This document shows positions 36,047 through 46,074 of a DNA stretch of 64,000 bases, one piece after another (the first letter of the stretch is position 1; every line of letters starts with the position of its first letter). The stretch is from Corythucha ciliata (taxonomy: Eukaryota; Arthropoda; Insecta; Hemiptera; Tingidae). The position numbers and the translations under genes were made by a program. Location: the NCBI GenBank assembly GCA_038030265.1, contig CM075937.1, positions 12,648,001 through 12,712,000 on the forward strand, written 5' to 3'. Below the pieces are notes generated by a model. The model did not search any database, was not told the origin of the DNA, and saw nothing but the letters and a program-made list of their open reading frames with translations.

Positions 36047-36419
36047 AAATGATTTGTTTTAGTAACAACATTCATTTTATTGCACTTTTGCTGGCTAGTT
36101 TCGGGGTATGCACCCCATCATCAAGGCATCTTGGATTCCTGGCAGAGACAAAATAAATCTTTCTGTCACATGTCAACACAAAATTCCCAAAAATCCTGAG
36201 GACGGACGCGCATGGAAACTTGTTTCTCAACTCTTCTCGATGTTGAGAAACAAGTTTCCAAGTACATACGTCCATGTACATACATTTTTTGGGAATTTTG
36301 TGTTGACATGAGACAGAGAGATTTGTTTCTGCCGGGATGCCTTGATAATGGGGAACATATCCCGAAACTAGTCTGCAAAAGTGCAATAAAATGAATGTTT
36401 TTACTCAAAAAAATCATTT
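36047..36419. mobile_element. Foldback element with about 185-bp arms
   Basis: Left arm 36047-36231 and right arm 36242-36419 are reverse complements with moderate divergence and small indels. Matching segments include CATTCATTTTATTGCACTTT, ATCAAGGCATC, TGTCAACACAAAATTCCCAA and GAAACTTGTTTCTCAAC. The loop is only about 10 bp. No target duplication seen. Non-coding; ORFs on both strands mirror each other. Confidence 0.8.
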
Positions 36420-37147
36420 AGTTACCTAAAGTTTACTTCACAATTCACTAAATAATAAAAATTAGCCGTTGAATATATTAACACAGTTACAGTGTTACAG
36501 GCCACTTCGCCCGCTTACAGAAGCTAACCAATTTTCCCGCACATATGATGATCATTGATCACGCAATTCACAGGCCAGAAGTCCTAGGATGTGACTCGGT
36601 ACACGCGGACTTCACCGGGCCGCTTGGAGTCGAGAAATTCTGCCTAACTGCAACGCGAAACGCTCAATTTTGGACATTTGTATATGAGTTGCTTCTAGCC
36701 TAATACTAAGTTGGAATTCTTTGACAATTCCATATGTGAACATTTCCACCTTCAGCTAATATTCTGTCAAACGGCGTCAGCAGTAAATGTGTGTGGTTTG
36801 AGCGTCCTCTATTTTTTTTTTTACATATCGTTTCCGCAAATGACTCCTCGGGACTAGTACTTTTCGATAACTCGAGATAACTGTCAGCAAATATTCTTTG
36901 GGTCAGTGCGAGTAGTTACTGTGTGCATTTTCAGCGTCCCCAGATCATTTTTTATGTCGATTCCGCAAGCATTACGGGTTTTCCGCAAATTAGATCCTCC
37001 CTAGCCTGGCGATAGGAGAGTGGAAAAGGAAATGCACTTGAGCGCTGACTCTTTTGAAACACTTCACAAATAAACGCACCCTCACACTGATACAATTTAG
37101 TAGTGAAGGAAAAATGAAGAAAATTAAAACTTGTAGCTCTGGAAGGG
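36420..37147. other. Unassigned flank of Gypsy-1
   Basis: No gene recognised. It ends in GGATG at 37148-37152, the target duplication of Gypsy-1. Confidence 0.4.
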
Positions 37148-37152
37148 GGATG

Positions 37153-37278
37153 TGTAATGTATTAATTACACAAAAAAAAGACTCATACGAACGATTCGAA
37201 TGCGACAACAAAACAGTTTATTTCTTTTCGTTTTAAATAGAATTTTCCACCTAATTATAAAAATGGTGGGACTTCACA
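37153..37278 (-). repeat. Gypsy-1 3' LTR
   Basis: 126 bp. On the + strand it starts TGTAATGTATTAATTACAC and ends GTGGGACTTCACA. It pairs with 41147-41273. The outer 19 bases contain a near-palindrome (GTGTAAT and ATTACA words). Confidence 0.92.
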
Positions 37279-37287
37279 CCCTCCCAC
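37279..37287 (-). other. Gypsy-1 polypurine tract
   Basis: On the - strand GTGGGAGGG directly abuts the 3' LTR, the expected place for plus-strand priming. Confidence 0.7.
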
Positions 37288-37306
37288 TGAATTTCTTTGC
37301 ATCTCT

Positions 37307-39601
37307 TCAGCATGATCGGATTTGATCTTGATGTCGCTTCCAAGGATTCGAAAAACCATCCGGTTTTACCATGTATGTTCGGTCGCCGAGAACTTCCTCA
37401 ATCTTCGCTTTTATCCATTTCCGGTTTTTTGGATTAGGCCGATAGTCGCGAACGTACACAGTTTCCTCCTTGTCGAATTTCACCATCCGACCTTTTTTGT
37501 TTCCTGAACTATCATCTGTCTTTTCATTCGTGAAGTTCTTCCTTAAAATGTCCAGCCTAGTCCTCAGTTCTCTTCCGAACATTAACTTGGCTGGCGATTC
37601 TCCAGTCGTGCAATGCATTGATGTCCTGTAATGGAACAAATATCGTGACATAGCCGCATCCATATTATTACCAAAGTTTGAATCTTGAAGAATTTTCTTC
37701 ATCCCGTTCTTGAAACTCTTAACGCTATTCTCTGCCGCACCGTTACTTGACGGATGAAAAGGAGGCGTTTTGACATGGTGGATAGCGTTTGACTCACAAA
37801 AGTTCGCGAACTGTGATGACGAAAACTGTGGACCGTTGTCTGAAACTAGAACTTTAGGGAGTCCGTATCTGGAAAACACATCTCTTAATTTATTTAAAGT
37901 AGCCATCGTGTCGGTGTTCCTATTCATGTTATAAATTTCCACCCATTTACTAAACGCATCAGTGATGATCAAAAACATCTTACCCTTGAAGGGTCCCAAG
38001 AAATCGACGTGCACCCTTTCAAACGGATAATGCACTTTATACCAAGGCTTCGGCACCGATTTTTCGGGTTCATCCCTGAGCCCCATGCAAATTGGACAAC
38101 TTCGAACGAAGCGCTCGATATCTTGATCCAGAGAAGGCCACCAAAAGTAGGACCTAGCCTTGTTTTTCATCTTGACCATGCCTTGATGAGCAATGTGAAG
38201 CTCCTTCAACAACTTCTCACGGAATACTCTTGGCATCAAAACGCGGTATCCCCACATCAGTACTCCCTTTTCAATATTCAGCTCATCTCTTCTTCTTAAA
38301 TACGGCTCCACCGACTTTTCAACGTCATCTGGCCAGCCGTCCCTCACACACAGAAAAACTTTACTCAACTCACTGTCTTTCCGCGTTTCCTTCGATATTT
38401 CTTTTAAATCAATTGCCAGAATATTCTCCACCAAATTCAAATCGGATGCGTCCTCCCTTGCTTCAAAATCCTCACTTGAAGACTTAGGCAAACGCGACAA
38501 CCCGTCAGCCACATTGCTCGAGCCTTTCAAATACATCAAATCATAATCAAACCCCGAAATGAAAAGAGCCCAGCGCTGGAGCCGACCCGCAGCCATCTCT
38601 GGTACACCTTTATTTTCTCCGAAAAGAGCTAACAATGGTTTATGATCCGACAAAAGAGTGAATTTTCGACCGATCAAATATTGGTAAAAATGTTTAACAC
38701 CCCAGTACAGAGCTAATGCTTCCTTGTGAATGACGGAATAGTTCCTTTCTGCTGCATTCATTACGCGAGACGCAAAACAAATAGGTCGATTTGATCCATC
38801 CTCCATTTCATGCAACAAAACCGCTCCTAATCCTGTTTTGGAAGCATCGCATTTCAATTTCACTGGCTTTTTAGGATCAAAGTGAACCAAAACTTGATTG
38901 CTTAATACCTCCTCCTTTGCTTTTTGAAACGCCTGTTCACACTTGGCTGACCATTCGAACTTCACACCTTTTTGCAGAAGGCGATAAAGTGGCTTTAAAA
39001 TATCTGCCAAGTGCTTGATAAACCTTCCATAGAAATTAACGAAGCCTGTAAATGCCCTCACTTCACTTACATTTCTTGGTCTCGGCATTGACCGAACTGC
39101 CTCCGTCTTCTTATTGTCCTTCGAAATTCCCTCTTTAGTAATTTTGTGACCCAAGTATGTAATTTCATTTTGGAAAAAGGCACATTTTTTGAAATTCAAA
39201 CGAAACCCAGCATCACTCAAACGCCGAAGAACCATACGCAAATTTGACAAATGCTCATCTATATTTCTCCCAGTAACTATAAGATCATCAAGAAAATTTC
39301 TGACTCCCGGAATTCCTTGAATACATTTTTCAACAGCTCGCTGAAAAATCGCTACTGCCGGTTTCGTGCCAAACGGGAGACGGTTCACCTTGTAAACCCC
39401 TCGATGGGTCGACCAGGCCAAAAGCATTTTGCTATCCTCTTCGAGCTCCAAGTGATTATATGCTTGACATAAATCTAACTTGGTAAATTGTTGACCCCCT
39501 TGCAAATGACACCACAAGTCTTCCACGTGCGGTAATGGATGTTGCACATCATCGAGATATTTATTCACAGTCAATTTATAACTGGCACACAAACTGATCG
39601 A
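37307..39601 (-). CDS. Gypsy-1 pol: RT, RNase H, integrase
   Basis: About 760 codons open after the in-frame TAA that separates this from the gag-protease frame, in the same frame. Numbered from the first long-ORF residue: RT with LPFGTKPAVA and the FLDD catalytic box at about 100-103; RNase H with KLKCDASKTG (about 246-255), KEAL and SDHKPLL (about 315-321) and SSNVADGLSR; integrase zinc finger H-x3-H and C-x2-C (about 466-502); integrase core Asp in HVDFLGPF (about 530), Asp in VSDNGPQF (about 585) and Glu in NGAAEN (about 621); C-terminal chromatin-binding-type module near 700-761. All catalytic residues are present. It makes cDNA and integrates it. Two residues beside the stop (Ser in SISLCASYK, where the family usually has Arg and Asp) are unusual. 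Confidence 0.92.
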   Translation of the reverse strand, partial: SISLCASYKLTVNKYLDDVQHPLPHVEDLWCHLQGGQQFTKLDLCQAYNHLELEEDSKMLLAWSTHRGVYKVNRLPFGTKPAVAIFQRAVEKCIQGIPGVRNFLDDLIVTGRNIDEHLSNLRMVLRRLSDAGFRLNFKKCAFFQNEITYLGHKITKEGISKDNKKTEAVRSMPRPRNVSEVRAFTGFVNFYGRFIKHLADILKPLYRLLQKGVKFEWSAKCEQAFQKAKEEVLSNQVLVHFDPKKPVKLKCDASKTGLGAVLLHEMEDGSNRPICFASRVMNAAERNYSVIHKEALALYWGVKHFYQYLIGRKFTLLSDHKPLLALFGENKGVPEMAAGRLQRWALFISGFDYDLMYLKGSSNVADGLSRLPKSSSEDFEAREDASDLNLVENILAIDLKEISKETRKDSELSKVFLCVRDGWPDDVEKSVEPYLRRRDELNIEKGVLMWGYRVLMPRVFREKLLKELHIAHQGMVKMKNKARSYFWWPSLDQDIERFVRSCPICMGLRDEPEKSVPKPWYKVHYPFERVHVDFLGPFKGKMFLIITDAFSKWVEIYNMNRNTDTMATLNKLRDVFSRYGLPKVLVSDNGPQFSSSQFANFCESNAIHHVKTPPFHPSSNGAAENSVKSFKNGMKKILQDSNFGNNMDAAMSRYLFHYRTSMHCTTGESPAKLMFGRELRTRLDILRKNFTNEKTDDSSGNKKGRMVKFDKEETVYVRDYRPNPKNRKWIKAKIEEVLGDRTYMVKPDGFSNPWKRHQDQIRSC

Positions 39602-41131
39602 TTACCCGTCTGCTTTAAGAATGGGAACCAGTGGAGTACCCCAGGGACTGTAATCGACTTTTTCGATCATACCCTCTGATTCTAGACGATCAAGCTCTTT
39701 TTCCACCAGTTCCTTAAATGCGAAGGGAATTTGACGGGGCTTCAAAAATCTAGGCTTTACTTCGTCGCTAATTTTTAAATGAACTTTCTCGAACTTATAC
39801 AAACCTACGCCTTCTTGAAACACCGAGGAAAACTCTTTTGACAGACTGTAAATCAACTGTTCATCTTCCCTTACGCCATTTCCTGACTCTGCCGCAGCTA
39901 TGTCCAACACTTCATGACTAAACATTTTCAACCAGTCTCTACCAAGCAACAACTTGGAACTTTTTGAAACAACCTGCAATCGGCAACATCGAGTTTTACC
40001 TTTCCAATCAACCGAAACCGAAAGTTCACCGACCGGTTTGACAATTTCCCCCGAAAAGCTTCTCAATTGAACCGAAGAACGCAACAAAGGAAGAAATGAA
40101 AGGTGTTCTTTGTAAACTTGCCGAGGCAAAATTGAAACTCCTGCTCCCGTGTCAATTTCCATGTCAAAAGGAACGTCATTAATCACTACCTGGGCTATTA
40201 TAGGACTAACAAAATTCAGCCCTTCCAAAGAACGCATATCAACGACAGCGACCTCATCTTCACCGATGTGACTTTCAGTCTCACTCACACAGCTCACGCT
40301 ACTTTTTGACTTGCAAACAACTGCTAAGTGGCCAATTTTTTTACATTTTCTACATCGGTAAGACTTGAAACGACAATCGGTGAAACAATGATTACCTTTT
40401 CCACAGTGAATGCAATTTATGGCCCCTTTGCCACTTCTTTGGTCTGATTGTGAGCTTTCAATCGTCTTCTTGGCCTGGGCAATCTTCAAAACTTCAGTTT
40501 CTTTCACCAGAGCGTTAGGCGAGCGTTTTCCGACTGACTCTTTCTTTACAGCCAAATCGTAAAATTCCATCAAATTCTTTTCCTTCGGGTTTTCTTCACA
40601 CAGTCTATCTAAAATCGGTGACTGTATCATACTACAAACAAATTTGTCTTTTACCGCGAACTCCAATTGAGGACCAAACTGGCACCCCGAGGCAATTTTT
40701 TTTACACGGGCGAACCACTGAGCAACGGATTCCTTCATTTCATAAAATTGGATCCGGTTCCTGAAAACAGAGAAAGTTATAGAACATTGCCGTGACATAA
40801 TCAAACATATTTCATTGAAAGGCTTTCGAGACGGAAGATCCGGATCACATAGATCTCGAAGGTACTCATAAGCTTCGGTGCCCATCACCGTAACCAAAAC
40901 CGACATCTTTCTTTCCTCTTCCACAGCATTTACTTTGAAAAACTCTCGTAGCCTCTCTTCATATATTGTCCAGTTATCGCGTCCGACGGAAAATTCAGGC
41001 AGAGCCCCTAGATTCAACGATCGGACTTCAGGCGATCGTTGAGCCACCGGAGAAGACGAAGAAAACCTAGAAAAACCAATACTGCGGTCCTCTTCGACCA
41101 TTGGAATTCTCGTTTTCCTCTTTGGCTTCAT
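39602..41131 (-). CDS. Gypsy-1 gag-protease and RT N-terminus
   Basis: Starts at the ATG at 41131 (MKPKRKTRIPMVEED), which lies within the primer-binding region. With four extra codons upstream the frame is 513 codons. Gag matrix/capsid-like part about 50-200 (NWTIYEERLREFF); two CCHC zinc knuckles at about 243-256 (CIHCGKGNHCFTDC) and 263-276 (CRKCKKIGHLAVVC); aspartic protease with DTGAGVS (about 330-336) and LLLGRDWL (about 397-404); start of RT with EKELDRLESEGMI and SPWGTPLVPILKADG, then TAA. The stop falls inside RT fingers, not at a Gag/Pol border, so a simple nonsense mutation or an inserted codon is more likely than regulated readthrough. Confidence 0.9.
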   Translation of the reverse strand: MKPKRKTRIPMVEEDRSIGFSRFSSSSPVAQRSPEVRSLNLGALPEFSVGRDNWTIYEERLREFFKVNAVEEERKMSVLVTVMGTEAYEYLRDLCDPDLPSRKPFNEICLIMSRQCSITFSVFRNRIQFYEMKESVAQWFARVKKIASGCQFGPQLEFAVKDKFVCSMIQSPILDRLCEENPKEKNLMEFYDLAVKKESVGKRSPNALVKETEVLKIAQAKKTIESSQSDQRSGKGAINCIHCGKGNHCFTDCRFKSYRCRKCKKIGHLAVVCKSKSSVSCVSETESHIGEDEVAVVDMRSLEGLNFVSPIIAQVVINDVPFDMEIDTGAGVSILPRQVYKEHLSFLPLLRSSVQLRSFSGEIVKPVGELSVSVDWKGKTRCCRLQVVSKSSKLLLGRDWLKMFSHEVLDIAAAESGNGVREDEQLIYSLSKEFSSVFQEGVGLYKFEKVHLKISDEVKPRFLKPRQIPFAFKELVEKELDRLESEGMIEKVDYSPWGTPLVPILKADG

Positions 41132-41142
41132 CCTCGTCGTCA
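41130..41142 (-). other. Gypsy-1 primer-binding site (tRNA-Ser-like)
   Basis: Four bases inside the 5' LTR. The + strand reads ATCCTCGTCGTCA, equal to the 3' end ATCCTCGTCG-CCA of animal tRNA-Ser(GCU) as I know it, except for one base in the CCA. Gypsy-2 uses the same tRNA end. Confidence 0.7.
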
Positions 41143-41146
41143 AAAC

Positions 41147-41273
41147 TGTAATGTATTAATTACACACAAAAAAAGACTCATACGAACGATTCGAATGCGA
41201 CAACAAAACAGTTTATTTCTTTTCGTTTTAAATAGAATCTTCCACCTGATTATAAAAATGGTGGGACTTCACA
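41147..41273 (-). repeat. Gypsy-1 5' LTR
   Basis: 127 bp, differing from the 3' LTR by two transitions and a small change in the A run. Ends GTGGGACTTCACA next to the duplication GGATG. Confidence 0.92.
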
Positions 41274-41329
41274 GGATGTACCCCCCATATCCCCCGTACC
41301 AACGCCCCTGCATCCACGTCTAAAAAGAC

Positions 41330-41870
41330 AAGCGTTCTTTCACGGCTTTAATGGAGAAAACGCACCAATTCGCGGTTTTAGGATGCCAAGTGCCTTTCAC
41401 TCCTGAAATTGAGAGAAAAAAGGCTCAATTGCTGATCAAAATGAGGAAAAACAAAGTTCGCGGCTAAGTTGAGAAATTTAGCGCCCATTCAAGGGTAGAT
41501 TTGAGAAAAGTACTCATTTTGTGTGTAAAATAACGCACATCCGAGGTTAAAATTAAGAAAAAATGCTTTATTTTCGCGGTTTAACTCGAGAAAACGACCA
41601 ATTCGCGGATTGGTCAAGGTGAAATTCTTGTGAAACGGCCAATTTCAGGGGAACATTGGAATGACATGCCACGTCGAGGCAAAATTTCATGAGAAAGGAT
41701 ACAAAGAAGGCAAATTTGATAGAAAATGCTCCATTGTGAAGTGAAATTTGCGCAAAACGTTACATCCAGGGCAAAATTTCAGTGGAACTCCACATTCAAG
41801 GCAAAAATCACGCTGAACGGGGAACAAATTTTAAGTGAAAAAACATGAGGAAGAAAAAACGCCACGGTAA
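41330..41870 (+). repeat. Class A array grading into class E
   Basis: Class A units to about 41600 (AATTCGCGG, TTAAAATTAAGAAAAA), then a distinct set with GGCAAAATTTCA and GGCAAATTTG words (class E) to about 41830. The class A part parallels 35220-35500. Confidence 0.65.
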
Positions 41871-41871
41871 T

Positions 41872-41930
41872 TTGGTGATTCCAAAATACGCTTAGCGGAG
41901 GTAAGATGAGCTAGTTTCGGCCGTCTCTAG
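41872..41930 (+). repeat. 59-bp inverted repeat, left copy
   Basis: Matches 49036-49094 in reverse complement at 52 of 59 positions, without gaps. Shared words are GATTCCAAAA, CGCTTAGCGGAG and CTAGTTTCGGCC. It lies about 120 bp before the start of the LINE ORF1. Confidence 0.75.
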
Positions 41931-41989
41931 ATATAATAGCAAAACATTATTAATTATTTATAGATGAATAATTCATAAATGAAAAATTC

Positions 41990-42911
41990 ATGATGGCGGA
42001 CGGACCGGCCTCCTCGATTTGCGGCTCGTGCTTAAATCGTTTCGTAAAGAGTGACAGTATAATTAAATGTGACGGAAACTGTTCTCTGTGTTTTAATGCA
42101 GCATGTGCTCACTTCAGTGACGAGGATTTCGATTTCTTTATGCGGTTAATCTGTGGGGAAGGGAAATCTGTGTGGTTTTGTGAGCGGTGTGCTACTCATG
42201 TGTCCAGGGTGATGGAAGCTGGTATTTCTGCTGAAGAGCTCAAATCGAATCAGCAGCTTATAAGTTCTGAACTCAGAAAGCTAAGAATTTCCAACGCGGC
42301 ATTGATTGAAAAAGTTGTACACATTTCCGAGGAGAATATAAAAATCAAGACGAGGTTAACGGCTCTACCTGATAACCAAATAAAAACGACCTTGACCAGT
42401 TACAGGTATTTGAACGGACCCTCATTGACTCCGAATGAGGAGGATGCTAGTTCCGGTACTCCGGACGACGTAGACGGTGGCAGCTCGTCTGATGAGCAGA
42501 ACTTAGATGCAAACGAGAGCAATACCTTTTCCTACGTCTGCCATTTCAGGGGAAAAATCAAAACAGATAAGGCGCCCTCTCTTGGAAGAGCTGAAATACC
42601 TGACAAACGCAGGATAACTCAGAAGAAGCCTGTTGAAATAAAGGAAAGCAGCCAACAAATAGCGACCTCGCAATCCCGGTGGCGGTAGGAGCGAGCAGAA
42701 CTTGGGTGACCCTGCAAGGCACCAATTCGAAGAAAAAAGTGGGAGCAAAAGAATAAATCGAAAATTATAAATCCCTGTGTTGTGGATGCGGGAAAAAACA
42801 AAACATTAAAGCCTATCAAAAGGAAGAAGACCGTATTTATCTCAAGATTGGTCCCGGGGACAACGGTAGACAATATAAAGGATCATCTTAAAGACCTCGA
42901 CCTTCAACACC
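41990..42911 (+). pseudogene. LINE-1 ORF1, 5' part, PHD finger
   Basis: The start ATG lies at 41990-41995 (MMADGPAS). Residues 10-64 form a PHD-type zinc finger: CGSC, CDGNCSLCFNAAC, H, WFCERC, followed by a helical stretch to about residue 115 and an acidic linker. The frame breaks near 42688. Coding resemblance continues in another frame (RTWVTLQGT, then FISRLVPGTTVDNIKDHLK) to the Gypsy-2 insertion point. PHD-bearing ORF1 proteins are known in several animal LINE lineages, where ORF1 is an RNA-binding partner of ORF2; the PHD might read histone tails. Confidence 0.75.
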
Positions 42912-43040
42912 TGTTGTGTCTTCAGAGAAAGAGAATCCCCAACAATTTTGGGTAAATATTTTATTCAACGAGAAGTAAAACAAAAAGGGGAACAATAATA
43001 CACATGGCTGAAAAGGTAAGAAGGCATGACAGACGTAATA
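42912..43040 (-). repeat. Gypsy-2 3' LTR
   Basis: 129 bp. The + strand starts TGTTGTGTCTTCAGAG and ends CATGACAGACGTAATA. 127 of 129 bases match 46897-47025. Confidence 0.92.
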
Positions 43041-43050
43041 ATCTCCCCCA
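43041..43050 (-). other. Gypsy-2 polypurine tract
   Basis: The - strand reads TGGGGGAGAT immediately before the 3' LTR. Confidence 0.65.
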
Positions 43051-43077
43051 CTAATTGAAATGACCAACAGGAAGGAG

Positions 43078-44240
43078 CTATTCACAGACATAGTCATTTA
43101 AATATTTCGGTCGTTGTCTCTTTCTTGTTGAGCGATGGATATCAGGAAGTTCTTGTTCTGGACATTCTGAATTAGCGACTTCAGGTTGTGAATTAAATTC
43201 TGTTGATGGTCCAGGATCCGCATCGGTATCTGCTGGAGTGAAATATTGTTGAGACTGTTCTTCAGCCGGAGTGTCTGTTAACCTTGGTGCCGTCGGTGCT
43301 GTTGAAGACTTTGGAACCTCGACTACGTCTGACCGAGAGTAACCTGGTACGTGGAAAGTGATCTTCTTTTTGGAGACTAACGTTGACCGTATTTGATCCA
43401 CATGACGTTTCAGTTTCCTGCCAGAATCTAGAGTTACTGCGTAATGTCGATGTCCAAATTTTTGGCTGATGTTCCCAAACTGCCAGACGTCGTGATTTTC
43501 TACGTATACTCGAGCCTGGACTCTCTCCCCCACTTTGAATGATCGAGTGTGCGCAGAGACTAATAAGGAGGGGTAGCAGTCGTGAGTTGTGGCTTTATTG
43601 CGTCAAGTCGAATCCTAATTCGGCGATGTCAATACAATTCAGCTGGAGATTTTCCACAAGCCAGAGGTGTGGCCCGATATCTGAGCATGATAGCTTTAAT
43701 TTTGTCCGAGAGCGGAGTAGGACCGTTTTTGGATGCTCGAAGACGCTGTTTTATAGTTTGGACATAGCGCTCCGCCAGGCCATTTGTCGCAGGATGTCCG
43801 GGTGCTATGAGCTTATGAGAAATGCCGTGTTTAGAGCCGTAGTTTCTGAAATGCTAACTAGTAAATATCGAGGCATTGTCTGTTACGATGATAGATGGGT
43901 ATCCGTGAACTGAAACTATGTCTTCCAATAGTGTGATTGTCGATGAAGTGGAAGGCGTGTCTCGTAAAATACGGACTACCGCCCACTTGGATCAGGAAGT
44001 AACGACTTTGAAATGGGCCTGCCTAGTCGATATGGAGGCGATCCCAATTGCCATCTGGGTCATGCCAAGGATGGGCTGGAGCTTTGGCAGGGTTGGCTTG
44101 AATAAGAGCGCATTTCACTTCTCGCTCTATATCATTGTCGATTCGTGGCCAGTACACGTAATTCACGGCATAGCTGAGAATGGCGGCAACACCTTACGGG
44201 CTGGCTTCGGTAGACAACACCAAAAGTAGGGCTGGGTTGT
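43078..44240 (-). pseudogene. Gypsy-2 integrase, with RNase H remnant
   Basis: Read on the - strand. A short RNase H start (RVLIPYNPALLLVL) at about 44240-44180 jumps directly to integrase (VYWPRIDNDIEREVK), so most of RNase H and the HHCC finger are deleted at about 44161. Core: first Asp in DRLHID followed at once by TAG (44023-44025), second Asp in IIVTDNASIFTS followed by TAG (43854-43856), Glu in GLAERYVQTIK. The C-terminal module (VWQFGNISQKFGHRHYAV, KRHVDQIRSTL) at 43078-43533 is open. The catalytic triad is recognisable but the gene cannot be translated through. Confidence 0.85.
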
Positions 44241-44269
44241 AAGGTATTAAGACGCGGTCGCTACACAAG

Positions 44270-45220
44270 TCATGTTTTTAGTTTGAGAAAAGCCGAATGA
44301 CAGGGTTTTGACCAGTGGAAAATTTTGTCCTTTTTTAGCAATTGACGCAAAGGGTAGGTGACAGTCGAGAACTTTGGTATGAATTTGGCGTAATAAGTGA
44401 CCATACCCAAAAAACGACGTAGTTCGTCCATACTTGTAGGGCGAGGTAGGTCCGCTACGGCCCGAACTTTTTCGGGGGATTTTCTTATTTGATTTTGTCT
44501 GATTTTGTGGCCAAGGTAGTCGATTTCGGTTTGAAAAGTGAACAATTTTTGTTGTTGACATGAAGTTCATTGTCGGAAAGACGTTTAAGACAGGCTCGTA
44601 AATTTTTAGTGCACTCCTCTAGCGTGGCGCCATGGACGATTATGTCATCGAAGTAAGCTTCGGTTTTTTTAAGACCTTTTAAAATCTGAGTCAAAACGCG
44701 GTTGAACTCCAACGGTTCGGTTTTGATTCCGAAGCTTAGGCGGTTGATACGATATGTGCCTCAATGTGTTACCATTGTTTGGATTTCGCTGCTTTTAGCG
44801 TCCACTTTTAGGTGAAGATAGGCTTTATACAAATCTCATTTACAGAAAAATGTCGAGTCTCGGAGGCTGTGAAGGACATCATCGATTCGATAAATATGGT
44901 GGTTAGCCGAAACTAATCTCTTGTTAACGCCGCACTTGTAGTCGACGCATATGCGGACACTTCCATCTGGTTTTGGTATAACCACTAATGGTGAGCCCCA
45001 GTCATTTGTTGCGACAGGTGTGATTATGCCAGCGGCTTCAAGGGAGTCTAGTTCCGTTTCGACTTTTTCTCGTAATGCGTAAGGAACGTCTCGAGCGCGT
45101 GTGAAAATGGGTGTGATGTTCTCACGGAGGGTTAGATGAAGTTCAAGCTTCGGAACACACCCGATTCTTTCTTCGAAAACTGAAGAGATCTTCTGGTTGC
45201 GTATGATTAAGGAAAACATA
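44270..45220 (-). pseudogene. Gypsy-2 reverse transcriptase
   Basis: RT fingers at 44836-45219 (ELDSLEAAGIITPV, WGSPLVVIPKPDGSVRI); palm with the YFDD catalytic box at 44644-44655 (YFDDIIVHGATLEE); connection with DYLGHKI and MDELRRFLGMVTYYAKFI at 44270-44545. The pieces lie in different frames or are separated by stops, so at least three breaks are present. Confidence 0.85.
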
Positions 45221-45374
45221 GCTTTTAGGAAGGGTGGTGTGGTGATCGAGGTCGATTTGTTTACGGTTGATGTCGAGGTTTCGTATCATGTTCGCCCTAA
45301 TAGTGTTTGATGGCCAGGAGGAACGTCGTATAGATCACTCTCTGTCGATCTATTCTTGTACGTGACGCTGACTT

Positions 45375-46071
45375 TTACTTTTCCGTAGAGCGAAAAAGTA
45401 GGTCGGATGGTTGTAATTGTAGACCCAAATCAAGTGAGGCAAAATCATTGGCTGATATTAGGGAACATTTTGCACCTGAGTCGACTTCAAAATTTTGGCA
45501 CACACCGTTGAGTTTAACTGTGACGACGTACTTGTGGTGAGGTGTCACTCCAAAAAGGTCGACGACTACTGGTTTTATAAAGTTGACGATACCGAACCCC
45601 TGACTTGAGTCGCTGTGACATGACTCGTCGAGGTGTTGAGTCGATGGTAAACGCTGTCGACTGGCCTGCAGAAGTGTTTTAATACAGACTTTGGATACGT
45701 GGCCTTTCTTGAGACAAGATTTGCATATTAGACTTTTTCGGTCCGTGTAGCAATCACGCGACCTGTGGTTCGATCTGCCGCAGTTCAGACATAGATTATT
45801 TATTCCCAGCGCGTGATAATCGTTATTCTTTTGTCTTCGAGTCGAAGAGTGACCTCGTGCCGTTCGTGTCCAGGCGTTGGTTTTGTTTTGGAAAACATGT
45901 TGTCGAGGCTGGTTGAATATCTTGAAAGCATCCGGGAGAAATTGAACATTTTTGGCTTTCAATCCGTGATGCTTCGAGAGCGACAGCTTTGGGTACGATT
46001 TCATCGAAGTTTATGAGGGTGGATTGCAAAAGCTGTTCACGAATCCAGTTGTCCTTTAACCCTCTAATGAA
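45375..46071 (-). pseudogene. Gypsy-2 gag C-part and protease
   Basis: After the MITE the gag frame resumes (QFIRGLKDNWIREQLLQS). Two CCHC knuckles follow (CLNCGRSNHRSRDC, CKSCLKKGHVSKVC), then aspartic protease with FEVDSGAKCSLIS (DSG active site). At least one frameshift lies near 45990. Confidence 0.82.
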
Positions 46072-46074
46072 CTG

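Larger units (their letters stand above)
37153..41273 (-). mobile_element. Gypsy-1: near-intact Ty3/Gypsy LTR retrotransposon
   Basis: 4.1 kb element on the - strand with LTRs at both ends, a 5-bp target duplication GGATG (37148-37152, 41274-41278), a primer-binding site beside the 5' LTR and a purine tract beside the 3' LTR. Coding order is gag, protease, RT, RNase H, integrase, which is Ty3/Gypsy. No env-like ORF lies between integrase and the 3' LTR. The LTRs differ at about three positions, so the insertion is recent. The only coding defect seen is one in-frame TAA at 39602-39604. Confidence 0.93.

Noticed and set aside
37288..37306. env gene in Gypsy-1
   Set aside because: There are only about 30 bases between the integrase stop and the LTR, so no third ORF is possible.
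43539..44229. + strand ORFs over this interval as genes
   Set aside because: They are antisense shadows of the Gypsy-2 integrase, whose catalytic motifs read on the - strand.
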